Below are positions 37,205 through 45,758 of a stretch of 64,000 nt of DNA, piece after piece. The notes under the pieces are model-generated. The model made no database searches and was not told where the DNA came from. It saw only the letters and a list, made by a program, of their open reading frames with translations. A program made the translations under genes and the position numbers. This DNA comes from Eubacteriales bacterium (GTDB lineage: Bacteria; Bacillota; Clostridia; Lachnospirales; Lachnospiraceae). Position 1 is the stretch's first letter. Each line of letters opens with the position of its first letter. The stretch is taken from positions 1 through 64,000 of the forward strand of contig JAUNPJ010000004.1 of the NCBI GenBank assembly GCA_030536755.1, given 5' to 3'.

Positions 37205-37963
37205 ATGTTTGAATTTGATGGTCAGGTAGTAATCGTAACTGGAAGTGGTTCTGCAAAAGGAATCGGCAAAACAATCGCAAAGAGCTTTGTTGAGCAGGGC
37301 GCATCTGTTGTAATCGCAGATATGAACGAAGAAGGTGTCAATGCAACAGTAGAAGAAATCAAAGCTATGGGCGGAGACGCAATGGGCGTTGTTGTAAATG
37401 TTACAAATAAAGATTCCGTAGATGCTATGGTACAGGCTGTTCTCGATAAATATGGAAAGATCGATGTACTGGTTAACAACGCTGGTATTTCTCAGAAAGT
37501 AACGGTAGAAGATATGACAGCAGACGATATGAGAAGAATCTTCGAGGTAAATATGGTAGGTCTGTTCCTGTGCACACAGGCAGTTATGAAACCAATGCGC
37601 GCTGCAAAATACGGAAGAATCGTAAACCTGTCTTCTGTATCCGGTAAAAGAGGCGGCGGTGTCTTTGGAGGAGCTCACTATTCTGCTTCCAAAGCTGCTG
37701 TTCTGGCATTTTCGAAAAACCTTTCCAGAGAAATTTCTGCGGAAGGTGTTACAATCAACAGCGTTTGCCCAGGTCTGATCAACACAGAAATCTGGAAATC
37801 TCTTCCGAAGGAAGATGCAGACAAAGTAATCGATGGAATTCCGATGGGACGTCCGGGTGAGACAAAAGAAGTAGCAGCAGCAATCGTATTCCTGGCATCC
37901 AAAGAGGCTTCTTATATTACAGGTGAAGAAATCGACATCAACGGCGGATCTCATATGGATTAA
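37205..37963 (+). CDS. Short-chain dehydrogenase/reductase of the TRAP locus
   Basis: 252 residues. The classical SDR motifs are VTGSGSAKGIGKTIAKSF (cofactor), NNAG near residue 90 and the catalytic YSASK. The ending GEEIDINGGSHMD is typical of sugar or polyol dehydrogenases (FabG-like group). It probably oxidises or reduces a hydroxyl of the imported substrate before or after the transketolase step. It follows a 180-base gap with a hairpin but no clear promoter. Confidence 0.88.
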   Translation: MFEFDGQVVIVTGSGSAKGIGKTIAKSFVEQGASVVIADMNEEGVNATVEEIKAMGGDAMGVVVNVTNKDSVDAMVQAVLDKYGKIDVLVNNAGISQKVTVEDMTADDMRRIFEVNMVGLFLCTQAVMKPMRAAKYGRIVNLSSVSGKRGGGVFGGAHYSASKAAVLAFSKNLSREISAEGVTINSVCPGLINTEIWKSLPKEDADKVIDGIPMGRPGETKEVAAAIVFLASKEASYITGEEIDINGGSHMD

Positions 37964-38019
37964 TATTGTCTGATTTTTTGGGACACCAGTTTTGTATTTT
38001 CCTGTATATTTTATGTAAG

Positions 38020-38065
38020 ATATCGGATGTTCGATATTGACAAAATAATCACAAATCCTTAAAAT
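38020..38065 (+). promoter_or_regulatory. GntR promoter with an overlapping inverted repeat
   Basis: TTGACA (38037-38042), a 17-base spacer and TAAAAT (38060-38065). The inverted repeat ATATCG-6-CGATAT (38020-38037) touches the -35 box and is a candidate autoregulatory operator. Confidence 0.55.
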
Positions 38066-38134
38066 AATCTCAATAAAACAAATAAACAAAGAAATATCTC
38101 AATATATCTGGAAGAGTGAAGAGGAATGTAGGAC

Positions 38135-38836
38135 ATGGTGAATCTCAAAAAAATCAACAATAAGTCAATGGTGCAGCAGGTGATCGACCGCCTGACACAG
38201 GCAATACTGGACAAGCAGCTTCGTCCGGGAGATAAAATTCCGACAGAGACAGAACTGGCTGAGAGTCTCGGAATTGGAAGAAGTACAGTTAGAGAGGCTA
38301 TCAAAATACTGGTTTACATAGGTGTTCTGGAGATAAGAAGAGCAGAAGGAACCTATGTATGCGAAGGCTTTTCAGAGAGCATGATCGACCCGATGATTTA
38401 CGGCATTATTCTCTGCAAAGAAGAGGATTATGACAGCCTGATGGAACTTCGGGAAATGACAGAAGTGTCTGTCCTGCATCTTGCAATCCTGAAAAACGAC
38501 GAAGAAGGATTTGCGAAGGTCACAGAAAAACTTGCAGCACTGAAAGAAGAATTCCTGAAAGAAGACTACGATGTAGACAGGGCCTTTGAGGCCGACAACG
38601 AATTTCATGATGCGGTTATGGCAATGGGCCATAATTCGCTCATGGAAAAAATCAACGGAATTGTAAGAATGCTGACGTATTCTATGCGTAAAGACAGCGT
38701 TGCGCACATGATAAAAAGCGGAAGAGGTCAGGAACTGTATGCAGCCCATGAACGGATTTGCGAAATCATTAAAAATAAGGATGAGAGTAATCTGTACGAG
38801 GCAATACAGGAGACCTATTTTGTAGAAGAAAAATAA
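38135..38836 (+). CDS. GntR-family regulator (FadR/FCD subfamily)
   Basis: 233 residues. An N-terminal winged helix-turn-helix (LRPGDKIPTETELAESLGIGRSTVREAIKIL) is followed by an all-helical FCD ligand domain with metal-site residues in DNEFHDAVMAMGH and later HERICE. FCD regulators usually sense the sugar acid or organic acid of the neighbouring pathway. It ends the TRAP-transketolase-SDR cluster and has its own promoter, so it probably controls that cluster. Confidence 0.92.
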   Translation: MVNLKKINNKSMVQQVIDRLTQAILDKQLRPGDKIPTETELAESLGIGRSTVREAIKILVYIGVLEIRRAEGTYVCEGFSESMIDPMIYGIILCKEEDYDSLMELREMTEVSVLHLAILKNDEEGFAKVTEKLAALKEEFLKEDYDVDRAFEADNEFHDAVMAMGHNSLMEKINGIVRMLTYSMRKDSVAHMIKSGRGQELYAAHERICEIIKNKDESNLYEAIQETYFVEEK

Positions 38837-38926
38837 TCTTACTATTTGTGAATAAATCAACCTAATTTATGTAAGAGGGCGGGGACAGCTAGAAGTCTCT
38901 GCCTTCTTACATTTTTCTGATGGCAT

Positions 38927-38965
38927 AATTTTGGCTAAGTTACTGTGAACGGAGTGAACAGTAAC
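38927..38965. mobile_element. Decayed 3' fragment of the MITE-like element
   Basis: The last 38-39 bases of the 142-bp element, ending ACGGAGTGAACAGTAAC, are intact here. The 5' part is missing or too degraded to align beyond a TCTG...GGCAT resemblance at about 38917. No flanking duplication can be recognised. Confidence 0.75.
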
Positions 38966-39005
38966 TAATTATGAATCCGTACATATAAAGTTTATGAATT
39001 ATTCA

Positions 39006-39034
39006 TTGTTAATTTGGCGGTAAAGTGGTAAAAT
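39006..39034 (+). promoter_or_regulatory. Predicted secA promoter
   Basis: TTGTTA (39006-39011), a 17-base spacer and TAAAAT (39029-39034), 74 bases before the ATG. Confidence 0.5.
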
Positions 39035-39107
39035 AAATTGATATATGTTTGATATGTGTGCCATGGCACACTTTTTTTCGCAAATTTGAAAGTAGGAGTT
39101 TAAAGGC

Positions 39108-41672
39108 ATGAGTATTATGACAAAGCTATTTGGTACTCACAGTGAGCGTGAAGTAAAACGTATCATTGGTACCGTAGATAAGATAGAAGCACTGAGACCT
39201 CAGATGATCGAGTTGAGTGATGAGGAACTGCAGGGCAAAACAAGAGAATTCAAAAAGCGTCTTGGCGAGGGAGAGACACTGGATGACATTTTGCCGGAAG
39301 CATATGCGACTGTCCGTGAGGCAGCAAGACGAGTGTTGAATATGGAACATTATCGTGTGCAGCTGATCGGCGGCGTGATTCTGCATCAGGGACGTATCGC
39401 CGAGATGCGCACCGGTGAGGGTAAAACACTTGTTTCCACACTTCCGGCGTATCTGAATGCGCTGGAAGGAAAAGGTGTTCACATTGTCACGGTCAATGAT
39501 TATCTGGCAGAGCGTGATGCGGAGTGGATGGGTAAGGTTCATGAATTCCTTGGTCTGAAGGTTGGTGTCGTTCTCAATCCGATGAAAAATGACGAGAGAA
39601 GAGAACAGTATGCCTGTGATATTACTTATATCACCAACAACGAACTTGGTTTTGACTATCTGCGTGACAACATGGTTATTTATAAAGAGCAGCTGGTACA
39701 GAGAGAATTAAATTATGCCATCATCGATGAGGTGGACTCCGTACTGATTGATGAGGCCCGTACACCGCTGATTATTTCCGGACAGAGCGGAAAATCCACA
39801 AAACTTTATGAAGTATGTGACATTCTGGCACATCAGCTGCAGCGAGGCGAAGCCAGCGGCGAGATGACGAAGATGGCAGCGATTATGGGTGAGGAGATTA
39901 CCGAGACAGGTGATTTCATTGTCAATGAGAAAGACAAGATTGTAACGCTGACTGCCGATGGCGTGAAGAAAGTAGAGAAATTCTTCAACATTGAGAATCT
40001 GTCTGATCCGGAGAATCTGGAGATTCAGCATAATGTGGATCTGGCGCTTCGTGCCAACAACCTGATGTTCCGTGACCAGGATTATGTCGTAAAAGATGAT
40101 GAAGTTCTGATTGTTGATGAATTTACCGGACGTATTATGCCGGGACGCCGTTATTCCGATGGTCTGCATCAGGCGATTGAGGCGAAAGAGCATGTGAAGG
40201 TAAAACGTGAGAGTAAGACGCTCGCAACGATCACATTCCAGAATTTCTTTAACAAATATAAGAAAAAAGCCGGTATGACAGGTACGGCTCTTACCGAAGA
40301 AAAAGAGTTCCGTGATATTTACGGTATGGATGTTGTAGAGATTCCGACGAACCGTCCGGTACAGCGTGTGGATCTCGATGATGCCGTATATATGACAAAG
40401 AAAGAAAAATATAAAGCAGTTGTGGAGGCAGTTAAAGAGGCTCATGCAAAACAGCAGCCTGTACTGGTTGGTACGATTACCATCGAGACTTCGGAACTCC
40501 TCAGCAAAATGCTCCGCAAGGAAGGTATCCAGCATACGGTATTGAACGCAAAATTCCATGAGAAAGAGGCTGAGATCGTGGCAAAAGCCGGAGAATCCGG
40601 TGCTGTTACGATTGCTACCAACATGGCAGGACGTGGTACCGATATTAAGCTTGATGACGTATCCAAAGAAGCAGGCGGTCTGAAGATTATCGGTACAGAG
40701 CGTCATGAATCAAGACGTATTGATAACCAGCTGCGTGGCCGTTCCGGACGTCAGGGTGATCCGGGTGAGTCCAGATTTTACATTTCTCTGGAAGATGATC
40801 TGATGCGTTTGTTTGGTTCTGAGCGTCTGATGGGTGTGTTCAATTCTCTTGGCGTTGCTGAGAATGAGCAGATTGAACACAAAATGCTCTCCAGTGCGAT
40901 TGAGAAGGCACAGATGAAAATCGAGAGCAACAACTATGGAATCCGTAAAAATCTGTTGGATTACGATGCGGTCAACAATGAGCAGCGTGAGATTATTTAC
41001 AAAGAGCGCCGCCGCGTACTTGATGGAGAAAACATGCGCGATGCGATTTATAATATGATCACAGATATTGCAGACAATACGGTTGATATGTGCTTCAGTG
41101 ATGACGTAGATCAGGAAGACTGGGATCTTCATGAGTTCAACTCTGTCATGACGCAGATTATTCCGGTGCAGCCACTGAAATGGGACGTTATTAAGGATAA
41201 GAAGAAAAATGAGATCAAACACGATCTGAAAGAAGAGGCTGTAAAGCTTTATGAAATGAAAGAAGCAGAGTTCCCGGAGCCGGAACAGCTTCGTGAGCTG
41301 GAGCGTGTGGTTCTTCTGAAAGTCATTGACAATAAATGGATGGATCACATTGATGACATGGATCAGCTCCGTCAGGGTATTGGACTGCAGGCATACGGAC
41401 AGAAGGACCCTGTTGTTGAGTATAAAATGAGTGCATACGAGATGTTTAATGCTATGACACAGGCAATCCAGGAGGATACCGTTCGTCTGCTGTATCATGT
41501 TCGTGTAGAACAGAAGATTGAGCGTGAGCAGGTGGCACAGGTGACTGGAACGAATAAGGATGACAGTGCGCATAAGCCGGTGCAGCGCAAGGAAGAGAAG
41601 GTATATCCGAATGATCCTTGTCCATGCGGAAGCGGTAAAAAATATAAACAGTGCTGTGGCCGTAAAAAATAA
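39108..41672 (+). CDS. secA: Preprotein translocase ATPase SecA
   Basis: 854 residues, full length. Walker A is [11 protein letters not shown] (K106), the DEAD-like box is [21 protein letters not shown], the motor's second half has [12 protein letters not shown], and the C-terminal zinc tail is [13 protein letters not shown]. It drives export of the signal-bearing proteins seen in this window through SecYEG. The ribosome binding site is AGTAGGAG. It converges on the ROK gene downstream. Confidence 0.98.
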   Translation: MSIMTKLFGTHSEREVKRIIGTVDKIEALRPQMIELSDEELQGKTREFKKRLGEGETLDDILPEAYATVREAARRVLNMEHYRVQLIGGVILHQGRIAEMRTGEGKTLVSTLPAYLNALEGKGVHIVTVNDYLAERDAEWMGKVHEFLGLKVGVVLNPMKNDERREQYACDITYITNNELGFDYLRDNMVIYKEQLVQRELNYAIIDEVDSVLIDEARTPLIISGQSGKSTKLYEVCDILAHQLQRGEASGEMTKMAAIMGEEITETGDFIVNEKDKIVTLTADGVKKVEKFFNIENLSDPENLEIQHNVDLALRANNLMFRDQDYVVKDDEVLIVDEFTGRIMPGRRYSDGLHQAIEAKEHVKVKRESKTLATITFQNFFNKYKKKAGMTGTALTEEKEFRDIYGMDVVEIPTNRPVQRVDLDDAVYMTKKEKYKAVVEAVKEAHAKQQPVLVGTITIETSELLSKMLRKEGIQHTVLNAKFHEKEAEIVAKAGESGAVTIATNMAGRGTDIKLDDVSKEAGGLKIIGTERHESRRIDNQLRGRSGRQGDPGESRFYISLEDDLMRLFGSERLMGVFNSLGVAENEQIEHKMLSSAIEKAQMKIESNNYGIRKNLLDYDAVNNEQREIIYKERRRVLDGENMRDAIYNMITDIADNTVDMCFSDDVDQEDWDLHEFNSVMTQIIPVQPLKWDVIKDKKKNEIKHDLKEEAVKLYEMKEAEFPEPEQLRELERVVLLKVIDNKWMDHIDDMDQLRQGIGLQAYGQKDPVVEYKMSAYEMFNAMTQAIQEDTVRLLYHVRVEQKIEREQVAQVTGTNKDDSAHKPVQRKEEKVYPNDPCPCGSGKKYKQCCGRKK

Positions 41673-41687
41673 ATAATAAAAAAAAGA

Positions 41688-41733
41688 AACTTCCTGAAAA
41701 GTATGAATTAGATACTTTTCAGGAAGTTTTTTA
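41688..41733. terminator. Bidirectional terminator between secA and the ROK gene
   Basis: A 17-base stem with arms AACTTCCTGAAAAGTAT and its perfect complement, followed by Ts. The right arm includes the last codons and stop of the minus-strand ROK gene. Confidence 0.9.
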
Positions 41734-42841
41734 TATAGGGGAGTGCGACACCTGTAGCTGGTGCAAATTCGCCGTAGTGATTCAGCTTGAATTTGGTATG
41801 CCCAAGAGGATACGGCAATTTTTGCTGAACCAGTTCTTTCAGGAGCTCGACATCCTCTTCGTGTAAGAATGGTGCAAGATAACCGCTCAGTACAATGTCG
41901 CAATCCAGAATTACCATCATATTGCGGACAGCCGCTGCCAGGTTGTCCATATAGGTAAGCCAGATTTCTTTGCTTTGTCTGTCTCCGTTTCGCAGGCGGA
42001 AGAAGAAGTTTTCCGTGTCCGTACCGGCAGCCTGTTCCAGTCGATCGAGGGAACAGTAAGTCTCAAGACATCCTCTTTTGCCGCAGTAGCACAGCGGTCC
42101 GTCTTCTCTCAGCTGCATATGTTCCAGAACGCCGCTTCGCAAATTGAGACCGTAATGAATCTTGCCGTTCATGATGATCGCGCCGCCAATATTGTGATTT
42201 AAGATAAAAATAATGGCATCCTGCAGGGACGGATCCTGCCAGAGTTCTGTGGCGGCTGTGGCGGTAGAGTCATGTTCCAGACGGCAGGTGTAAGGAATGT
42301 AGGCACTGAGATCGGAAAAAGTCATTCCCTCGCAGTTGAGGATTCGGCCATCCTCCATGTACTGCCCATCGGCAGATACAAGACCCTGAACCGCAATTCC
42401 CACACCGAGAATCCTGCTTTGGAGTTCTTCCGGTAAACCAGCGATGAAACGCTGTGTACTCTCGCCGAGCATTTTGTAATAACCTTCCTCTGCAAAAAAG
42501 CGGACAGACAATGTTTGTTTCTGGAGGATTTCTCCGTACAGATCAATGGCAACAAAGTGCAGGCGGTCTTTCAGAATATCAATACCGATAGCAATGGCGG
42601 CTGTGGGAACAATGCTGTAAGCGTTGGCCTTTCTTCCTCCGGTAGATTGATACTGACCGGTAATGGTGATCAGACCTTCTGCCTCCAGCAGTTTCAGATT
42701 CTGTGTGACAGTCGTCAGACTCATTTGCAGTTCCGCTGCAATCTCCTGTTTTGAAATAGAATGTTTTTCATATATTTTCTCATAGACTCTGCTCTTATTA
42801 TACTTGCGTACCTCAAGAGTAGTCATTCCTGTTTTGTTCAT
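41708..42841 (-). CDS. ROK-family transcriptional regulator 1
   Basis: 377 residues. An N-terminal winged helix (KQEIAAELQMSLTTVTQNLKLLEAEGLI) is followed by a ROK sugar-binding domain with the zinc motif CYCGKRGCLETYCS. The ATP-site DxG sequence of ROK kinases is absent, so it is a regulator, not a kinase. It is divergent from the mannitol-dehydrogenase-family gene, and the shared gap holds a promoter and an inverted repeat. It most likely represses the polyol/allulose locus until a sugar binds. Confidence 0.92.
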   Translation of the reverse strand: MNKTGMTTLEVRKYNKSRVYEKIYEKHSISKQEIAAELQMSLTTVTQNLKLLEAEGLITITGQYQSTGGRKANAYSIVPTAAIAIGIDILKDRLHFVAIDLYGEILQKQTLSVRFFAEEGYYKMLGESTQRFIAGLPEELQSRILGVGIAVQGLVSADGQYMEDGRILNCEGMTFSDLSAYIPYTCRLEHDSTATAATELWQDPSLQDAIIFILNHNIGGAIIMNGKIHYGLNLRSGVLEHMQLREDGPLCYCGKRGCLETYCSLDRLEQAAGTDTENFFFRLRNGDRQSKEIWLTYMDNLAAAVRNMMVILDCDIVLSGYLAPFLHEEDVELLKELVQQKLPYPLGHTKFKLNHYGEFAPATGVALPYIKNFLKSI

Positions 42842-42999
42842 AGCTACCTCCAGTTGTTCTGATGTATCGTCTTATTGACATTACATCCAATATTACTAGT
42901 TTATAATATTTTCCGGAATTCATCAACTATTTTGCCTAAGAAACAGGATGGGTAAAAAATGCACAAAATTTTATAATATTTTTTGGAAAAATTATCAAT

Positions 43000-43050
43000 T
43001 GCGTTTTATGAAAAAATAGAGTATAACTAACTTATGAACAATAGTTATAC
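43000..43050 (+). promoter_or_regulatory. Promoter and inverted-repeat operator of the dehydrogenase-epimerase unit
   Basis: A -35-like TTGCGT at about 43000 and -10 TATAAC (43022-43027). The -10 is inside a perfect inverted repeat, GTATAACTA (43021-43029) and TAGTTATAC (43042-43050), a likely binding site for one of the ROK proteins. Confidence 0.5.
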
Positions 43051-43105
43051 GAAAGACAAAATTAAAACTAACAAAGAAAATGTGAGCGTAGAAAGGAGAA
43101 GAAGG

Positions 43106-44722
43106 ATGAAACTGACGTATGAAGGAATAAAAAATCGTGAGGGATGGGAAACAGCTGGTATCACCCTTCCTGGCTATGATGTGGAGGCGGTTGCAGAGGC
43201 AACCAAAAAAGCTCCAAGATGGGTACATTTTGGAATTGGTAATATCTTCCGTGTTTTCCTCGGAGGAATCGCGGATACTCTTCTTGAGAAGGGGGAAATG
43301 GACAGGGGTATTACCTGTGTGGAGGCATTTGATTATGATGTGGTAGACAAGATTTATGATCCTTTTGATAATCTGTCATTGAGTGTAATCCTTCATGGAG
43401 ACGGAACACAGGATAAAAAAGTCATCGGCTCACTTACTGAGGCAATCAAGGCGCAGTGTGATCAGCCTGAGGCATGGAATCGTCTGAAAGAAATTTTTGC
43501 AGCACCAAGTCTGCAGATGGTATCCTTTACGATTACGGAGAAAGGTTATGCACTGAAAAAAGCAGATGGAAATTTCCTTCCGTTTATTGAAAAGGATATT
43601 GAGAACGGACCGGAAGAGGCAACAAGTGCGATGGCAATCGTGACAGCGATGCTTCTGGAGCGTTATCAGAAAGGTGCTACTCCTCTGTCTCTGGTATCTA
43701 TGGACAACTGCTCCAAGAATGGCGAAAAATTCAGAGAGTCTGTTCTGGAAATGACAGAAGAATGGAAAAAACGCGGCTTTGTGGATGATGGATTTGCTGC
43801 TTATGTCAACGATGAGAGCAAGGTTGCTTTCCCATGGACTATGATTGATAAGATCACACCAAGACCAAGTGAGAAGATTGCCGCTGAGCTGGAGGCAGCC
43901 GGTGTAGAAAACATGCAGCCGGTCATCACTTCCAAAAGAACTTATATCGCTCCGTTTGTCAATGCAGAGGGACCACAGTATCTGGTTGTGGAGGACAGCT
44001 TCCCGAATGGCCGTCCGGCTCTGGAGAAAGCAGGTGTGTATGTGGCAGACCGCGACACCGTAAACAAATCTGAGAGAATGAAAGTAACGGTATGCCTGAA
44101 CCCGATTCATACGGCACTTGGACCATATGGATGTGTACTGGGCTATGAACTGTTCCCGGATGAGATGAGAGATCCGGATATGCTCAAGCTGGCAAATGTG
44201 GTGGGATACAAAGAGGGTATGGACGTTGTCCCGGATCCTGTAATCCTTTCTCCGAAGGCATTCCTGGATGAACTGATGACGGACAGATTCCCGAATATGT
44301 ATCTGGGTGATACATGTCTGAGACTGTGCACCGATTCTTCTCAGGGACTTGGCGTTCGCTTCGGTGTGACCGTACAGTCTTATGTAGAAAAATATGGAGA
44401 TGCCAAAAAACTGATCGGTATTCCTCTTGCAATTACCGGATGGCTGCGTTATCTGCTCGGCGTGGATGATGAGGGCAACAAGTATGAGCTCGCTCCAGAC
44501 CCAATGGCAGAAGAAATCAGAGAGAGACTGGATGGCATCGTGGTAGGCGATCCTTCTACTCTGAAGGATCAGCTGAAATGGATTCTTTCGAATGAGAGTG
44601 TATTCTTTATTAACCTGTATGACGCAGGAATCGGAACTCTGATTGAAGATATGTTCCGCGAAGAAATCGCAGGACCCGGTGCAGTCAGAGCGACTGTTCA
44701 GAAATACCTTGCACAAATCTGA
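43106..44722 (+). CDS. Mannitol dehydrogenase-family polyol oxidoreductase (UxuB-like)
   Basis: About 538 residues, the polyol-specific long-chain dehydrogenase family. An N-terminal Rossmann region (WVHFGIGNIFRVFLGGIADTLL) and a C-terminal helical domain carry the catalytic pattern K-x5-N-x2-H as K326, N332 and H335 in KVTVCLNPIH. Members oxidise mannitol, arabinitol or mannonate/fructuronate with NAD(P). ATG 43106 follows AGGAGAAGAAGG. Its pairing with an allulose-type epimerase suggests a hexitol or ketohexose substrate, not a uronate. It is first in its transcript. Confidence 0.88.
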   Translation: MKLTYEGIKNREGWETAGITLPGYDVEAVAEATKKAPRWVHFGIGNIFRVFLGGIADTLLEKGEMDRGITCVEAFDYDVVDKIYDPFDNLSLSVILHGDGTQDKKVIGSLTEAIKAQCDQPEAWNRLKEIFAAPSLQMVSFTITEKGYALKKADGNFLPFIEKDIENGPEEATSAMAIVTAMLLERYQKGATPLSLVSMDNCSKNGEKFRESVLEMTEEWKKRGFVDDGFAAYVNDESKVAFPWTMIDKITPRPSEKIAAELEAAGVENMQPVITSKRTYIAPFVNAEGPQYLVVEDSFPNGRPALEKAGVYVADRDTVNKSERMKVTVCLNPIHTALGPYGCVLGYELFPDEMRDPDMLKLANVVGYKEGMDVVPDPVILSPKAFLDELMTDRFPNMYLGDTCLRLCTDSSQGLGVRFGVTVQSYVEKYGDAKKLIGIPLAITGWLRYLLGVDDEGNKYELAPDPMAEEIRERLDGIVVGDPSTLKDQLKWILSNESVFFINLYDAGIGTLIEDMFREEIAGPGAVRATVQKYLAQI

Positions 44723-44743
44723 TATTAAGTTAGGAGGGCTGAC

Positions 44744-45631
44744 ATGAAATATGGAATTTATTTTGCTTACTGGGAAAAAGAATGGGGAGCAGATCAGCTT
44801 GCTTATGTAAAAAAAGTAAAAGAACTTGGATTTGATGTTCTCGAGATTTCTCTGGCTGCGATCCGAGATCTGGACAAAGCGGGATTGGATCGCTTTAAAG
44901 ATGCAGCGAGAGCATATGATGTAACATTGACAGCCGGTTATGGTCCGGCTGCCAGTGAGAACCTTGCTTCGGCAGATGAGGCGATTGTAAAAAATGCAAT
45001 TTCCTTTTACACCGATATGCTGAAAAAACTGGAATATCTGGATATTCATACGTTGGGCGGAGGAATTTATTCTTACTGGCCGGTTGACTACTCCAAACCG
45101 ATCGACAAAAAGGGAGACTGGGCGCGCAGTGTAAAAAATGTTCGTACCGTTGCAAAGATAGCAGGAGAGTGCGGTGTGGATTATTGTCTGGAAGTGCTCA
45201 ATCGTTTTGAGGGCTACCTTTTGAATACGGCAAAAGAAGCCGTACAGTTTGTAGAAGAGGTAGACGAGCCGGCTGTCAAGGTGATGCTGGATACCTTCCA
45301 TATGAATATTGAAGAAGACAGTATGACCGATGCGATTCTGACAGCGGGGGATAAACTGGGACATTTCCATGTCGGTGAGAACAACCGCCGTGTGCCCGGA
45401 ACGGGAAATACTCCATGGGCAGAGATCGGCAAGGCATTGCACCGTGTAAATTATCAGGGAAATGTTGTCATGGAACCGTTTGTCATGCCGGGAGGACAGG
45501 TTGGCAGTGATATCAAGATCTGGAGAGATATTGTGGAACATACCGATCTGGCTTCTCTGGACCGTGACGCAGCACAGTCTGTCAACTTCCTGAGACATGT
45601 ATTTTGTGATTACTGTTCACATGGCAATTGA
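44744..45631 (+). CDS. D-allulose (psicose) 3-epimerase-type ketose epimerase
   Basis: 295 residues, a TIM-barrel sugar epimerase. As recalled, it is similar along its length to the Clostridium cellulolyticum enzyme, and key residues fall at the same positions: metal ligands E150, D183, H209 and E244, and substrate residues E156, H186 and R215. Motifs are CLEVLNRFE, MLDTFHMNIEED and GHFHVGENNRRVPG. It interconverts free ketohexoses at C3 (fructose/allulose, possibly tagatose/sorbose). The final codons (DYCSHGN) coincide with a fragment of the MITE-like repeat, so the tail is probably not ancestral. Confidence 0.88.
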   Translation: MKYGIYFAYWEKEWGADQLAYVKKVKELGFDVLEISLAAIRDLDKAGLDRFKDAARAYDVTLTAGYGPAASENLASADEAIVKNAISFYTDMLKKLEYLDIHTLGGGIYSYWPVDYSKPIDKKGDWARSVKNVRTVAKIAGECGVDYCLEVLNRFEGYLLNTAKEAVQFVEEVDEPAVKVMLDTFHMNIEEDSMTDAILTAGDKLGHFHVGENNRRVPGTGNTPWAEIGKALHRVNYQGNVVMEPFVMPGGQVGSDIKIWRDIVEHTDLASLDRDAAQSVNFLRHVFCDYCSHGN

Positions 45632-45643
45632 AACAATCTGGAA
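45610..45643. mobile_element. Decayed 5' fragment of the MITE-like element
   Basis: TTACTGTTCACATGGCA (45610-45626) matches the element's left end with one change in 17, and CAATCTGGAA (45634-45643) matches an inner segment. The bases between the two in the full element are deleted. The fragment overlaps the epimerase stop codon. Confidence 0.6.
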
Positions 45644-45668
45644 CTGCGTATTTTGTGTAACTTTACAA

Positions 45669-45712
45669 TTGACGAAACAGAAAGCGGGTGCTATAATTAA
45701 GATACTTAATTA
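45669..45712 (+). promoter_or_regulatory. Promoter of ROK regulator 2 with palindromic operator
   Basis: TTGACG (45669-45674), a 17-base spacer and TATAAT (45692-45697). The perfect inverted repeat TAATTAAG-ATA-CTTAATTA (45694-45712) overlaps the -10. TTAATTAAA recurs at the SDR promoter (48116). Confidence 0.65.
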
Positions 45713-45758
45713 AAGACATAAATAAAGTATAAAACAAAATAGTCAGGCAGGTGATAAG

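Noticed and set aside
43430..45598. 722-codon open frame antisense to the mannitol dehydrogenase and epimerase genes
   Set aside because: It spans two well-supported genes on the other strand and has no start signal or recognisable domain.
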